From the NCBI GenBank assembly GCA_964586155.1, contig CAZPHC010000028.1, forward strand, positions 1-64,000: DNA of 64,000 nucleotides, written 5' to 3'. This DNA is from SXNM01 sp964586155 (GTDB lineage Bacteria; Myxococcota_A; UBA9042). This document shows, in pieces, positions 49,668 to 58,889 of the stretch (its first letter is position 1; each line of letters begins with the position of its first letter). The notes under the pieces were generated by a model that was not told where the DNA came from, did no database searches, and saw only the letters and a program-made list of their open reading frames with translations. The translations under genes and the position numbers were made by a program.

Positions 49668-52049
49668 CTAGTCCTCAGCCGACTGGACTTTGGCACCGCC
49701 TGGATAGCCGTAGCTCACATAGTCATCCCAGCCGTAGACGTAGAGGCCGACCGGCTTGCCGGGGGACTGCAATCGGTGGGCGCCCTGCGAGATCGCCAGG
49801 CGGGCGACGCGCCACGGCACGCCCGGGATGGGCTGGAACGCCACCGGCGGGATCATCGTGCCGTCGATGCTGACATTGGCGGCATCTTGCGGCGCGATGA
49901 CGTTGACGAAGTTCTCCTTGTACTTGTTCGGCACCAAGAAGACGTAGTCCTCGAGGTACTGATCGGCCGAGACGGTGATGATGAAGGCCGGATCGCCGAT
50001 CTTGGCGTCGTCAGGCTCGGCGATGTTCGGGCACTGCGCGTTCTTGGTGCAGACGATCTTCGACTTGTACTGCGCGTTCATGGTCGTGCAGAGCTTTTGC
50101 TGGCCGTAGGCCGTGGTGCACATGTCCGAGTTCGGGTCCGGCGCGTAGGCCGACGCCATGAACTGGCCGACCTGCACCGGATGGTTGCTGAGGATCACGA
50201 AGTCCTTGTCGCTCTCGAACTCGAACCACTGGCCCTGGTTCAGGGTCGGGATCGGCGCCTGCGGCGGGTTGGTCTGGACCACCGTGCCGTTCTGGGCGGC
50301 GAGGATGCGCCAGACGTCCTTCTCCTTGCCGCGCGGCTTGAGCTTGGCCGCGATGTAGTTCTTGCCCCACGCCGACACCGGGAACAGCTGCTCCTCGAGG
50401 TGGTCCGAGCAGCAGGTGACGGGGCAGTCCTCGTTGGTGACGCAATCCCAGCCCTGGTACTGACAGGTGCCCTTGGCGGCCCCCGGCGGCTTGACGCATT
50501 TGTTGGTGTCGGGCGCGTTGCTCGCCTCGGAGCCGCCAAAGACGGCGACCGGCTTGTCCGACTTGATGTACGAGCCCGTGAGATCCGCGCCGTTCTCGTC
50601 CGTTTCGATGTTCAGCACCTGGCCGCGCTCAAGCAGGAAGCTCTTGAACCCGGTCCACGGGCCCGCCGGGATCGGCTGGGCGCCGCCGAGGTTGGCCAGC
50701 GTCTTGGACGTGACGAGCACGTCGACCTTGGTGGTGCCGCTGGTCACCGCGACGACGGTGAGGTAGCCGCGCAGCGTCGCGTGCGTCTGCTGCCGGGTCA
50801 TGACCCAGTACTCCTTGCCCACGGCGTTGGAGGGCAGGAGCAAGCTCGCGTCGTTGCTGAAGACGTCGAAGTTCTGCAGCGGATTGAACTGGTACGCGAC
50901 GATCGGCACGGTCGACTGGATGCGGTACGCCTTGGCGTTGATGCTGGTGCCGTCTTGGTTGAGCGGCGCCGTCTTCCAGATCGGATCGGGCAGGTTGATG
51001 ATCTTCAGCGCGTTGGGCTGCACCGCGTACTTCGCAGCCTTGCCGTCACCCGTGCTGACCGTCACGAGCGCTGGCGAGGCCTTGGTGTTGCTGACGATGA
51101 CCGAGAACTGCGAATTCTGGGCGTCGTAGACCTTGCCGCCGGCCGCGGGCACCAGGGCGTTGTCGAGGTCGACCGCGAAGTAGTCACAGCCGACGTTGGT
51201 GTTGGCCTTGAAGTCCGACGAGCACGGATCGACGCAGAAGCCGGCGAGGCAGCTCTGGCCCTTGGCGTCGCAGTCGTTGTCGATCGCGTAGCCGGAGCCG
51301 TCGTCCTTGCAGACCACCGCCTTGTTGCCGAGGCACTTCTTGTCCTGCGGGACACAGGCGATGCACGCGCCGTCGACACAGACCTGGCCCGACTGGCAGA
51401 TCTGCAGGATGTCGGAGTCCGTGCCTTGGGCGTTGCATTTCATCGCGACCGACGATTGCAGCACGCCCGGCTCGGGCGCCTGGCAGTAGGTCTGATCCGG
51501 GACGCAGAACTTGCACTTGCCGCCGTAGCAGGTCGGCGCCGACGTCGGGCAGGCCTTGATCTCGGTGGTCTTGCCATCGGCGGCGCAGATCTCGAGCGCC
51601 GTCTCGGTCTTGCAGGTGGCAGACCCGGGGATGCAGCTGATCTCCTTGCACTTGTTGTTCTCGCAATGGCCCGTGGTATCTTTGCAGTGGAAGTCGATGA
51701 GGCATTCGACGCAGAGCTGCGTCGGCACGTCGCAGTACTTCTTGCCCTCGACGTCCTTGCACGCGCTGCTCTTGGTGCAGGAGACGCCGGCCGGGCCCGT
51801 GTCTTCTTCGGTCGTGGTGTCGGTCTCGTCGCCATCGCCCGTGGTGGCGCCATCGTCGGTCGACGACGTGTCGCCGCCAGCGTCGGGGTCCGTCGTCGTG
51901 CCGGTGTCGCCGGTGGGGATCGTGGTCGTGTCGGACAGGACGCCCGTGCCGCCCGTGTCGAAGCTGAACGGCTGGCCCCCCGGCTCGGTCGGCGACGAGC
52001 AGGCGACCGCGGTCGCGAGCAGGCAGATCCAGAGAACTCGTCGCAGCAT
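49668..52049 (-). CDS. Lipoprotein with Cys-rich stalk and IgGFc-binding-type domain
   Basis: 793 residues. The lipobox AVAC has Cys 17. A Thr/Asp/Gly linker (20-85) and a Cys-rich segment (90-275; CKDVEGKKYCDVPTQLC and similar) lead to a ~500-residue domain of the IgGFc_binding family (PF17517). Landmarks are YWVMTRQQ, FLLERGQVLNIET, LTGSYIKSDKPVAVFGGSE, CCSDHLEEQLFPVSAWGKNY, FVILSNHPVQVGQFM and YVYGWDDYVSYGYPGG. The family is named after human FCGBP; bacterial members are surface proteins of unknown ligand. GAGG precedes ATG 52049. Confidence 0.87.
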   Translation of the reverse strand: MLRRVLWICLLATAVACSSPTEPGGQPFSFDTGGTGVLSDTTTIPTGDTGTTTDPDAGGDTSSTDDGATTGDGDETDTTTEEDTGPAGVSCTKSSACKDVEGKKYCDVPTQLCVECLIDFHCKDTTGHCENNKCKEISCIPGSATCKTETALEICAADGKTTEIKACPTSAPTCYGGKCKFCVPDQTYCQAPEPGVLQSSVAMKCNAQGTDSDILQICQSGQVCVDGACIACVPQDKKCLGNKAVVCKDDGSGYAIDNDCDAKGQSCLAGFCVDPCSSDFKANTNVGCDYFAVDLDNALVPAAGGKVYDAQNSQFSVIVSNTKASPALVTVSTGDGKAAKYAVQPNALKIINLPDPIWKTAPLNQDGTSINAKAYRIQSTVPIVAYQFNPLQNFDVFSNDASLLLPSNAVGKEYWVMTRQQTHATLRGYLTVVAVTSGTTKVDVLVTSKTLANLGGAQPIPAGPWTGFKSFLLERGQVLNIETDENGADLTGSYIKSDKPVAVFGGSEASNAPDTNKCVKPPGAAKGTCQYQGWDCVTNEDCPVTCCSDHLEEQLFPVSAWGKNYIAAKLKPRGKEKDVWRILAAQNGTVVQTNPPQAPIPTLNQGQWFEFESDKDFVILSNHPVQVGQFMASAYAPDPNSDMCTTAYGQQKLCTTMNAQYKSKIVCTKNAQCPNIAEPDDAKIGDPAFIITVSADQYLEDYVFLVPNKYKENFVNVIAPQDAANVSIDGTMIPPVAFQPIPGVPWRVARLAISQGAHRLQSPGKPVGLYVYGWDDYVSYGYPGGAKVQSAED

Positions 52050-52120
52050 CGCTACCTCTTCAGTCCAGGCCGGTCGCCGACGCGAGGGAGTCGGGCCCGG
52101 GTTGCAGCCCAGGCCGCGGT

Positions 52121-52149
52121 AGCATACCTGGACTCGGGGGCTGAGGCCA
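52121..52149 (-). promoter_or_regulatory. Possible promoter of the IgGFc-domain lipoprotein gene
   Basis: Minus-strand TGGCCT (52144-52149) and TATGCT (52121-52126) have a 17-bp spacer. The -10 is good; the -35 is weak but identical to that at 37422-37427. Confidence 0.4.
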
Positions 52150-52200
52150 GAGTGAATCGGTCCGGGCGGAGGCGCCGCCCGGGCCCCAGGTGCGGGTGGA

Positions 52201-53289
52201 TCAGCGTTCGAGTTCGCAGCGTCGATGGCGGGCGCGCTGCGGTCGGAACGACGCACCGGCCGCGACCGCCTGCCGCAGCTCCACGACCGCGGCGTCGAGC
52301 GCGGCGAAGACCGCATCGGCTCCGACGCCCGCGACCGCTGCGGCTGCCGTCCGGGCCGCCAGGCACGCCCCGTCCACGTCGAGCGCAGGCGCGCCCGGCA
52401 GCAGCACACGCCGCCAGGGCGCGACCGCCAGGCCGGCGACGCGCACCTTGCCCTCGGCGCTGTGCCCGGCGATGTGGGGCGTCGCGAGATCGGCGACCGC
52501 GACCAGGGCCGGATCGGGGTGCGGTTCGTCGGCGAAGACGTCGAGCGCGAGCCCGGCGATGTGGCCAGAGGCGCGGGCCGCGCGCGCAGCGGCCTCGTCG
52601 AGCACGCCACCGCGCGAGGCCTGCAACACGACCGCCCCCTTGAGCGAGGCGAGGGCCCGCTCGCCCAGGAGTCCCACCGTCGCGTGGCGACCGGCGCGCT
52701 CGAGGGGCACATGGAGGGTCAGCGCGTCGACGGGCTGCGCCAGCGCATCGACCAAGGTGGCCCCGCCCCAGCCGGCCTCGCGCTCCGCCCGTGGTGGATC
52801 CACGCCGACGCAGATCGCCCCATGCGCGGTGAGCAGATCGATCGTCGCGCTGCCGACGGCGCCGACGCCGACGACGACCACCCGTCGCCCTCGCAGGGCC
52901 TGATCGCTCGGCGCCACGCGCCAGAGGCGGCACAAGGCCCACAGCACCCAATCGGCGACGGCGAGGGCGTTGCCTCCGTGTCCGGTCGAGACGGCAACGT
53001 CGCGCTGCCGCAACGCGTCGAGGTCGAGGTGATCCTGCCCCGACGAGAGCGTTGCCACGGCCCGCAGGCGCGGCATCGCCGCGAGCGCGGCGCCGTCAAC
53101 GCGGGTCATCGAGCGCACGATCGCGCCTTGCGCGGCCCGCAGATCGGCAGGATCGGCAGAGGCGACCAGCGCGCCGCTCTCGTAGGGTCGACAGTCGAGG
53201 CCGCTCAGCCACGCCCGGGGCACGATGGCTTCGTCGCGGAGCACGCTGCTGTCGACGAGGACCACGGGAGGCGGTAAGGCGCCAGACAT
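52201..53289 (-). CDS. D-2-hydroxyacid dehydrogenase, 4-phosphoerythronate dehydrogenase (PdxB)-like
   Basis: 362 residues. The Rossmann motif is VVVVGVGAVGSATIDLL. Catalytic residues are visible as Arg in LQASRGGVLDE, Glu in DVFADEPHPDP and His in ATPHIAGHSAEGK; the last motif is close to the PdxB signature HIAGYSxEGK, and the early CxxWVLxAL region also fits PdxB. PdxB oxidises 4-phosphoerythronate in pyridoxal phosphate synthesis. The length is slightly shorter than typical PdxB (~380). No other pdx gene is in the window. It follows a small membrane protein gene by 16 bp and lacks a clear ribosome site. Confidence 0.82.
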   Translation of the reverse strand: MSGALPPPVVLVDSSVLRDEAIVPRAWLSGLDCRPYESGALVASADPADLRAAQGAIVRSMTRVDGAALAAMPRLRAVATLSSGQDHLDLDALRQRDVAVSTGHGGNALAVADWVLWALCRLWRVAPSDQALRGRRVVVVGVGAVGSATIDLLTAHGAICVGVDPPRAEREAGWGGATLVDALAQPVDALTLHVPLERAGRHATVGLLGERALASLKGAVVLQASRGGVLDEAAARAARASGHIAGLALDVFADEPHPDPALVAVADLATPHIAGHSAEGKVRVAGLAVAPWRRVLLPGAPALDVDGACLAARTAAAAVAGVGADAVFAALDAAVVELRQAVAAGASFRPQRARHRRCELER

Positions 53290-53305
53290 CGAGACGCGCG
53301 GCGAA

Positions 53306-53668
53306 TCAGGCACGCAGCGCCTGGACGATGAGCGCGCCCGGGACGAGCAGGCCGAGCAGCGCGCCGATGGCCACGCTGACGACGGCCTTGCCGCGATGGA
53401 CCCGTCGATGGGCGGGGGTTCCGTCCGCGGCCTGGTGGGCGGCACGCCGCAGGTCGAGCACGCCGCTGACGAGCATGCCGACACCCGCCACGCCGCAACC
53501 GAGCGTCAGCACCGAGATCGCCCCCTGGCGCAGCCAGGCCGACATCTCGGGATGCGCCACCATCCGGCGCGACCCCTCGAGCAGGCCCAACGACAGGCCA
53601 CCCGCCATCAGGAAGACCGTCATCTGCTGGCGGAGATCACGCATGTCTTGCTCGGATTGTGCGGTCAT
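53306..53668 (-). CDS. Small membrane protein
   Basis: 120 residues with AAGGAG before ATG 53668. Hydrophobic segments are at ~17-32, ~46-68 and ~95-115, separated by short loops and a basic stretch (HRRVHRGKAV). No family was recognised. It precedes the PdxB-like gene by 16 bp and is probably co-transcribed with it. Confidence 0.68.
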   Translation of the reverse strand: MTAQSEQDMRDLRQQMTVFLMAGGLSLGLLEGSRRMVAHPEMSAWLRQGAISVLTLGCGVAGVGMLVSGVLDLRRAAHQAADGTPAHRRVHRGKAVVSVAIGALLGLLVPGALIVQALRA

Positions 53669-53752
53669 CGTCGGCTCCTTGCGTCGTGGTCCCGAGCCTG
53701 CACGGCCGGGCCACGATCGCAAGAAAGCCAACGCAAAGAGACGCGACGCGCT

Positions 53753-56700
53753 TCAGCCGCCGCAGGTCAGCGGCTTGTCCCAGCAGCAGTCGCCGCTGGC
53801 GGCACAGGCGGAGTCGCACTGGCAGGCCGCCTTGCTGTCGAACGAGCCGCACTTGCCGGCGCAAGAGCCGCAGTCGTTCGGGCAGCTGGTGCTCTCGCCC
53901 GACTCGCAGATGCCGTCGCCACAAGCCTTGGTCGAGCCGTCGAACGAGAGCTTGACCACCGCGTTCTGGCAGATCGGCGCCGCGTTCTTGACGTTGAAGA
54001 AGACCCAACCCGTCTCGTCCGAGTTGAACAGGCCGGGCGCGTCCGGCGAGAACTGCAGCAGACCGGTCTGGCCCGTCAGGCAGCAGCCGTTGGGCGAGGC
54101 GTCGCTGACGGCCGAGTTGACGAACGCGGTCGTGCCGGTCGGGCAGGTCACGGGGTAGCAGCTCTTGCCGTCCGAGGCCGTCGTGCACTGGTAGTAGGCG
54201 CAGACGGTGATGTTGTCCATCGCGACCCACTCGATGTCGACGACCGGATCCGAGAGGTTGGGATCGTCGACGATGCGGTACTTGAACCAGTCCTTGTCGT
54301 CGACGCCGCCCAGGTGGACGCCCGGCTTCATCATGACCGACGCCTGGCCGTCCTTGAAGCTGCCGAGGTCGAACGACTCGGCCGTCGAGGCCGGTCCCTC
54401 GTACTTGTCGGTGGCCTTGCAGACCAGGTCATTGCCCGAGACGCACGTGCCGGGCTTGGTCGGGTCGGGGACGCTGCAGATCTGCGACGAGGTGCAGTTG
54501 GTGGCCTGCTTCCAATCCGACCAGACCTGATTGGTCGTGGCCGTCGAGCAGGTGCCGCTGCTACCGGTGCAGCCAGCGAAGGCCTCGCGCTTCTGCACGT
54601 CGTCGCCGGCGTTGGTGCCCGCGCACTTGTACTCGGTCTTGAGCGCGGTCGTGCCACACGAGGTGCCCTTGGGCGCCCACTGGCCCGCCGGCGTGCAGCA
54701 GGTCTTGGTCGGATCGCAGACGGTGTTCGTGTTGCTGCCGAAGGCGAGCTTCACGTCGACGTTCTGGCAGAACGAGCTCTGGTTCTTGATGTTGAAGAAG
54801 ACCTTGCCGCTCTCGTCGAGGGTACCGGCCGCGCTGACGGGGAAGTCGAGCACGCCCTTCTGCGCGATCAGGCAGCAACCGTTGCCGGGCACCGCGCTGA
54901 CGGCGGTGTTGCTGAACGAGACCGAGTCGCCCGGGCAGGTGACCGGCTCGCACTCGTTGCCATTCTTGCCCTTGTTGCAGGCGTAGTAGGCGCAGACCAT
55001 GACCGAGCCCGGCGCCGCCCACTCGATGTGGACGCGCGGGTTGGTCGTGTTGGTGGCGTCGGCGATGTCGTACGTCAGGTAGTCCTTGTCGGTCGCGCTG
55101 CCGAGCAGCGGCTTGGGCTGCAGGATCAGGGCCGGATCGGAGTCCTTGAACGCGCCGATCTTCTTGCTCGCCGCCGTCGTCTCCTCGCCCTCCCAGGTGT
55201 CGGTGCCGTTGCAGGCCACGACCGGCGGCTTGACGCAGCCGGGGTTGCCGTTGAGGTCGACCGAGCAGTACTCGTCGGCGGCGCAGGTCTTGACGTCGGT
55301 CCAGGCGGTGAAGTGCAGGTTGTCGTACTCGAACGAGCAGCCGGTCGCGCTGCCGCTGCAGCCACCGAACGCGTCGCGCTTCTGCACCTTGGCGCCCTTG
55401 GCGTCGCTGGAGCACTTCCACTCGTTGCCGAGCAGGGTCGTGCCGCACTTGGTGCCCAGCGCCGCGTAGGTGCCCGAGCTGGTGCAGCAGGTCAGCTTCG
55501 GATCGCAGGCGGCCGCCTTGACGCAGGTCGCGGTCCCGGTCGAGGTCGAGCAGACCTCGTCACTGGCGCAGGTCTTGGTGTCCTTCCAGTCCGACCAGAC
55601 GAGGTTGGTCGACGCGGTGCTGCAGGTGGTGCTGGCGCCGGTGCAGCCGGCGGTCGCGGTGCGCGTCTGGACCTTGCCGCCCTTGTCCGGCGACGAGCAC
55701 TTGGTCTCGGTCTTGCTGACCGTCGTGCTGCAGCTGGTGCCCTTGGCGGCGTAGGTGCCGGTGGCCGTGCAGCAGGTGGTGTTCGGGTTGCAGACGGTGC
55801 CGCCGCCGACCTTGACGCAGGCGCCCTTGATGGTCGGATCCTTGACCTCGCAGACGCTGCCCGTGGCGCAATCCTCGAGCTTGGTCCAGTCGGACCACGC
55901 GTAGTTCGACTTGCTGGTCGAGCAGGTGTTGCTCTTGCCGGTGCAGCCGCGGAACGCCTGGCGCTGCTGCAGCTGCTTGCCGTCTGCGGTGCACTGGTAC
56001 TCGGTGGCTTGGAGGCCGTCGTCGCACTTCGAGGCCTGCGGCAGGATCTTGCCGGCCTTGGCGTCACAGCAGACACCTTCGGTGCACTTGCAGGTCGACG
56101 TCAGGCTCCAGTCGGTCGTGCTCTCGGTCGAGGTGCAGACCAGGCAGCCGTCGTTGGCGTCCTTGGCCCCGTCTGGGTAGCAGGTGCCGCCGATCTTGCA
56201 GTAGCCCGGCACCGGGACGGCCGCGCACTGGCCGGTCTTGGCGTCGCAGACGGCCGTCTCGCAGTCCGACGGCGCCTTGCAGACCTTGGCCGAGTTCGTG
56301 CAGGTGTTGTCGCCCGTGCACGAGTCGATGGTGCAGGCGTTGCCGTCGTCGCACTCGGAGTCGAAGACGCAGCACGACGCCTTGGCGGCGTTGTTGCACG
56401 AGCCGGAGACGCAGCTGTCGGTGGTGCAGGGGTTGCCGTCATCGCAATCCTTGACCACGGTGCAGGTCTTGCCGCCACCCTGGGCCTTGCACACCGGCGG
56501 CTTGTCCTTGGCCTCGAGCGTGCAGACCTGGCCCGCGGCGCAGGTGTTCACGGTCGACCACGGCGTCCAGGCCTGGAACTTCGCGTCCTTGCTGCACGCG
56601 GCGGCGTTGGTGCCGTCGCAGCCGTCGTAGGCCTGACGCTTCTGCGCCGCAGCGCCGTCGCATTGGTACTCGACTGCGATGGCCGTCGCGCCGCACGAGG

Positions 56701-57700
56701 TGTTGGCCGGCTTGATCTCCTTGGAGGCGAGGTCACAGCAGACACCCTCGGCGCAGCAGTTGGGCTTGGGGTTGAAGCTGCAGGTGCCCGCGGCGACGTT
56801 GCAGACGCCGACCTTGCAGGGATCGTTGTTGGTGCAGTCGGCGTCGACCTTGCAGCAGCTGCCCGAGGCCTTGCCGGTGCACTGGCCGTCCTTGTCGCAG
56901 GCGTCGGCGCTGGTGCAGGCGTTGCCGTCGTCGCAAGCGGTGCCGGTCTTGGCCGCGAAGGCCTCGTCGTCCTGGGTCGGATCGCAGACCAGGCAGGCGT
57001 TGGTCGACGGGCTCTCGCCCTTGACGTAGCACTTGCCGTTGACCGCGCACGCGCCGGCCTTGACGGTCACGGCGCACTTGCCGTCCTTGCCGCAGACTTC
57101 GGTGGTGCAGGCGAGGCCGTCGTCGCAATCCGCGTCGGCCTTGCAGCAATCGTCACCGACGCAGCCGCAGACGGCGTCGATGTCGGCGCAGCAGTCACCG
57201 AAGTTGCTGCAACCGCTGTCGCACTGGCACGACGCCGCGGAATCGTACTTGCCGCAGCGGTCCTTGCACGAGCCTTCGGTCGTCGTCGAGTCCGTCGAGG
57301 TCGTGTCGCCGGTGTCCGCCGTGCCGGCGTCGCCGGTCTCGGAGTCCGACTGGACCGCCGTGTCCTGCTCGACCGCGGTGTCCTGCTCGACCGCGGTATC
57401 CTGCGCGACGGCGGTGTCCTGCTCGACGGCCGTGTCGACCGCGCTGCCCGTATCGGCCTGGGCCGTATCGCCGGCCCCGGTGTCGGCGTTGGTCACGGAG
57501 TCGGTGCCCGTCGTGGTGTCGGCGGCGCCCGTCGTGTCGGCCTTGGACGTGTCGCCGAACGCGACATCGGTCATGCCGCCGCCGGTGGTGTCGGCGTTGC
57601 CGGCGTTGCCGGCGTTGGACGAGGTGTCGTCGCCGCAACCGACCGCCGCGGTGAGCGCGACGGCGATGATCCAGCGGGTGGCGTGCGTCATGCGTTGCAT
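53753..57700 (-). CDS. Giant Cys-rich lipoprotein with somatomedin-B-like domains at both ends
   Basis: 1,315 residues. ATG 57700 follows GGAG; a second ATG lies three codons later. The lipobox AVGC has Cys 22. The Thr/Asp linker (23-140) contains a TAVEQD repeat. A somatomedin-B-like module (144-178; CQCDSGCSNFGDCCADIDAVC in part) is followed by CDDGNACT-type units, then four or five longer repeats with TEYKC, QKREAFAGCTG, CSTATTNQVWSDW and TCCTxxGTYAAKGT. Two beta-rich inserts (DTWEGEETT and DKYEGPAST) end in CCLxxQxGxLxF. A second somatomedin-B-like module closes the protein (1278-1313). It is probably a long surface fibre. Confidence 0.83.
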   Translation of the reverse strand: MQRMTHATRWIIAVALTAAVGCGDDTSSNAGNAGNADTTGGGMTDVAFGDTSKADTTGAADTTTGTDSVTNADTGAGDTAQADTGSAVDTAVEQDTAVAQDTAVEQDTAVEQDTAVQSDSETGDAGTADTGDTTSTDSTTTEGSCKDRCGKYDSAASCQCDSGCSNFGDCCADIDAVCGCVGDDCCKADADCDDGLACTTEVCGKDGKCAVTVKAGACAVNGKCYVKGESPSTNACLVCDPTQDDEAFAAKTGTACDDGNACTSADACDKDGQCTGKASGSCCKVDADCTNNDPCKVGVCNVAAGTCSFNPKPNCCAEGVCCDLASKEIKPANTSCGATAIAVEYQCDGAAAQKRQAYDGCDGTNAAACSKDAKFQAWTPWSTVNTCAAGQVCTLEAKDKPPVCKAQGGGKTCTVVKDCDDGNPCTTDSCVSGSCNNAAKASCCVFDSECDDGNACTIDSCTGDNTCTNSAKVCKAPSDCETAVCDAKTGQCAAVPVPGYCKIGGTCYPDGAKDANDGCLVCTSTESTTDWSLTSTCKCTEGVCCDAKAGKILPQASKCDDGLQATEYQCTADGKQLQQRQAFRGCTGKSNTCSTSKSNYAWSDWTKLEDCATGSVCEVKDPTIKGACVKVGGGTVCNPNTTCCTATGTYAAKGTSCSTTVSKTETKCSSPDKGGKVQTRTATAGCTGASTTCSTASTNLVWSDWKDTKTCASDEVCSTSTGTATCVKAAACDPKLTCCTSSGTYAALGTKCGTTLLGNEWKCSSDAKGAKVQKRDAFGGCSGSATGCSFEYDNLHFTAWTDVKTCAADEYCSVDLNGNPGCVKPPVVACNGTDTWEGEETTAASKKIGAFKDSDPALILQPKPLLGSATDKDYLTYDIADATNTTNPRVHIEWAAPGSVMVCAYYACNKGKNGNECEPVTCPGDSVSFSNTAVSAVPGNGCCLIAQKGVLDFPVSAAGTLDESGKVFFNIKNQSSFCQNVDVKLAFGSNTNTVCDPTKTCCTPAGQWAPKGTSCGTTALKTEYKCAGTNAGDDVQKREAFAGCTGSSGTCSTATTNQVWSDWKQATNCTSSQICSVPDPTKPGTCVSGNDLVCKATDKYEGPASTAESFDLGSFKDGQASVMMKPGVHLGGVDDKDWFKYRIVDDPNLSDPVVDIEWVAMDNITVCAYYQCTTASDGKSCYPVTCPTGTTAFVNSAVSDASPNGCCLTGQTGLLQFSPDAPGLFNSDETGWVFFNVKNAAPICQNAVVKLSFDGSTKACGDGICESGESTSCPNDCGSCAGKCGSFDSKAACQCDSACAASGDCCWDKPLTCGG
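57354..57425 (-). repeat. 18-bp tandem repeat encoding TAVEQD
   Basis: Four tandem 18-bp units (57354-57371, 57372-57389, 57390-57407, 57408-57425) encode TAVEQD/TAVAQD in the linker of the giant lipoprotein. A fifth degenerate unit follows. They are in frame, so copy-number change would alter linker length without disrupting the gene. Confidence 0.8.
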
Positions 57701-57771
57701 CGTTCCGAACTCCTTGCCATTTCGTGGCAGTCGCGCTGGCCATCGGGCCAAATTCCGGGCGCGGGGCGCGG

Positions 57772-57800
57772 AGGGTAAGGAAGTGTGTCGTTGATGTCGA
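57772..57800 (-). promoter_or_regulatory. Promoter of the giant somatomedin-B lipoprotein gene
   Basis: Minus-strand TCGACA (57795-57800) and TACCCT (57772-57777) have a 17-bp spacer. The leader would be about 65 nt. Confidence 0.5.
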
Positions 57801-57836
57801 GCGGTTTTTCGCCCACCGCCCCGAGCCTCGACGCCG

Positions 57837-58490
57837 TCACGGTGCCGGGGTGTCCTTGTCTGCGCTGCAGTCGAGGTGACCATCCTCGAAATGCATGCAG
57901 ATGTCCTCGTCGACGAAGCGAACCGCGCGGCGGACGCGGCAGATCTCGGCGTCCTTGGTGTCGAATGCGGCGATCTCGACCCAGCCGGTGCGACCGACGA
58001 ACTCCGGGACCAGGGCGGGGGTCAACCAGACCTCGAAGGACTCCGACAGCGAAGAGCCATCGGCTGCCGGGTCCCAGCGCAGGCCGGGATGGGCCGAGTC
58101 GCGCGCGGGCCCCTCGTCGCGTGATGCCGAGATCGTCAGACCGGTCCGCCGCGGCGCGGCGCCTTCGCAGCGCAAGCGCAGCAAGATGAGCAGGTACCCC
58201 TGGAAGCCACGCGTGAGCTCGACGTCGCCGCCTTCGGCCAAGGCGGCGAAGCTGACGCCGGTCGGGTCGGTGGTGCCAAGCTCGCAGCGCACGACGGAGG
58301 GCTGCGCCGTGTCGCCCGCCCCCGCGCCGTCACTGCTGCAACCCGCGGCCAACCACGGCCAGGCGACGGCCAACGCGATCCCCCCGAGCCGGCGCGACCA
58401 CGGACGAGGCGCGCGCGGCTGCGCGGCCAGGACACGGCGCGGCCCGTGGAGCACGCTCGTCCGCTCGGCAGGGGCCGGTACGCACGGCAT
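57837..58490 (-). CDS. Lipoprotein of unknown function
   Basis: 217 residues. AAGGAG precedes ATG. A long N-region leads to the hydrophobic stretch and lipobox LAAGC (Cys about 51), so the true start may be further downstream. The mature part (~75-205) is beta-rich (LTRGFQGYLLILLRLRCEG, FEVWLTPALVPEF, TGWVEIAAFDT) with four Cys in the last third. Last gene of a five-gene operon; it begins 3 bp after the DUF423 stop. Confidence 0.7.
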   Translation of the reverse strand: MPCVPAPAERTSVLHGPRRVLAAQPRAPRPWSRRLGGIALAVAWPWLAAGCSSDGAGAGDTAQPSVVRCELGTTDPTGVSFAALAEGGDVELTRGFQGYLLILLRLRCEGAAPRRTGLTISASRDEGPARDSAHPGLRWDPAADGSSLSESFEVWLTPALVPEFVGRTGWVEIAAFDTKDAEICRVRRAVRFVDEDICMHFEDGHLDCSADKDTPAP

Positions 58491-58493
58491 CGC

Positions 58494-58889
58494 TCAGGCT
58501 CCTTCCTGGCCCATCGCCTGGACCGCCGCCCACGCCAGCAGCGCCCACCCGAGGATCATGCCGAGGCCACCGAGTGGTGTCACCATGCCGAGCTTGCGCA
58601 CGCCCGTGGCCACGAGCGCGTAGAGGCTGCCCGAGAACACGGCGACGCCGAGGGTGAAGGCCCAGCCCGCGGCTTGCACCGTCGGCATCGCGGCGCTCGG
58701 CACCTTGCCCGAGCCGGCCCAGACGCCGACGCAGACCAGCACCAGGGCGTGCAGGAGTTGGTAGCGCGCGGCGGTCTCGAAGATCTGGAGATCCCGCGGC
58801 TCGAGCCGCCCCTGCAGGCCGTGGGCGCCAAACGCGCCGAGCACCACGCCCAAGCCGCCGAGCAGGCTACCGATCAAGATCCATCGCAT
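58494..58889 (-). CDS. DUF423 family membrane protein
   Basis: 131 residues with four hydrophobic helices. DUF423 landmarks are visible: LGAFGAHGLQGR near the N-terminus, YQLLHALVLVCVG, and GVAVFSGSLYAL with a TPLGGLGMILGW ending. Function unknown in the family. Its start lies inside the end of the upstream HEAT lipoprotein gene (23-bp overlap), with GGGGG before ATG. Confidence 0.9.
   Translation of the reverse strand: MRWILIGSLLGGLGVVLGAFGAHGLQGRLEPRDLQIFETAARYQLLHALVLVCVGVWAGSGKVPSAAMPTVQAAGWAFTLGVAVFSGSLYALVATGVRKLGMVTPLGGLGMILGWALLAWAAVQAMGQEGA

Noticed and set aside
53225..57778. A 1,517-codon plus-strand open frame opposite the second giant lipoprotein
   Set aside because: Same reason: antisense shadow of a Cys-rich gene with no ribosome site and no conserved motif, extending across the end of the neighbouring genes.
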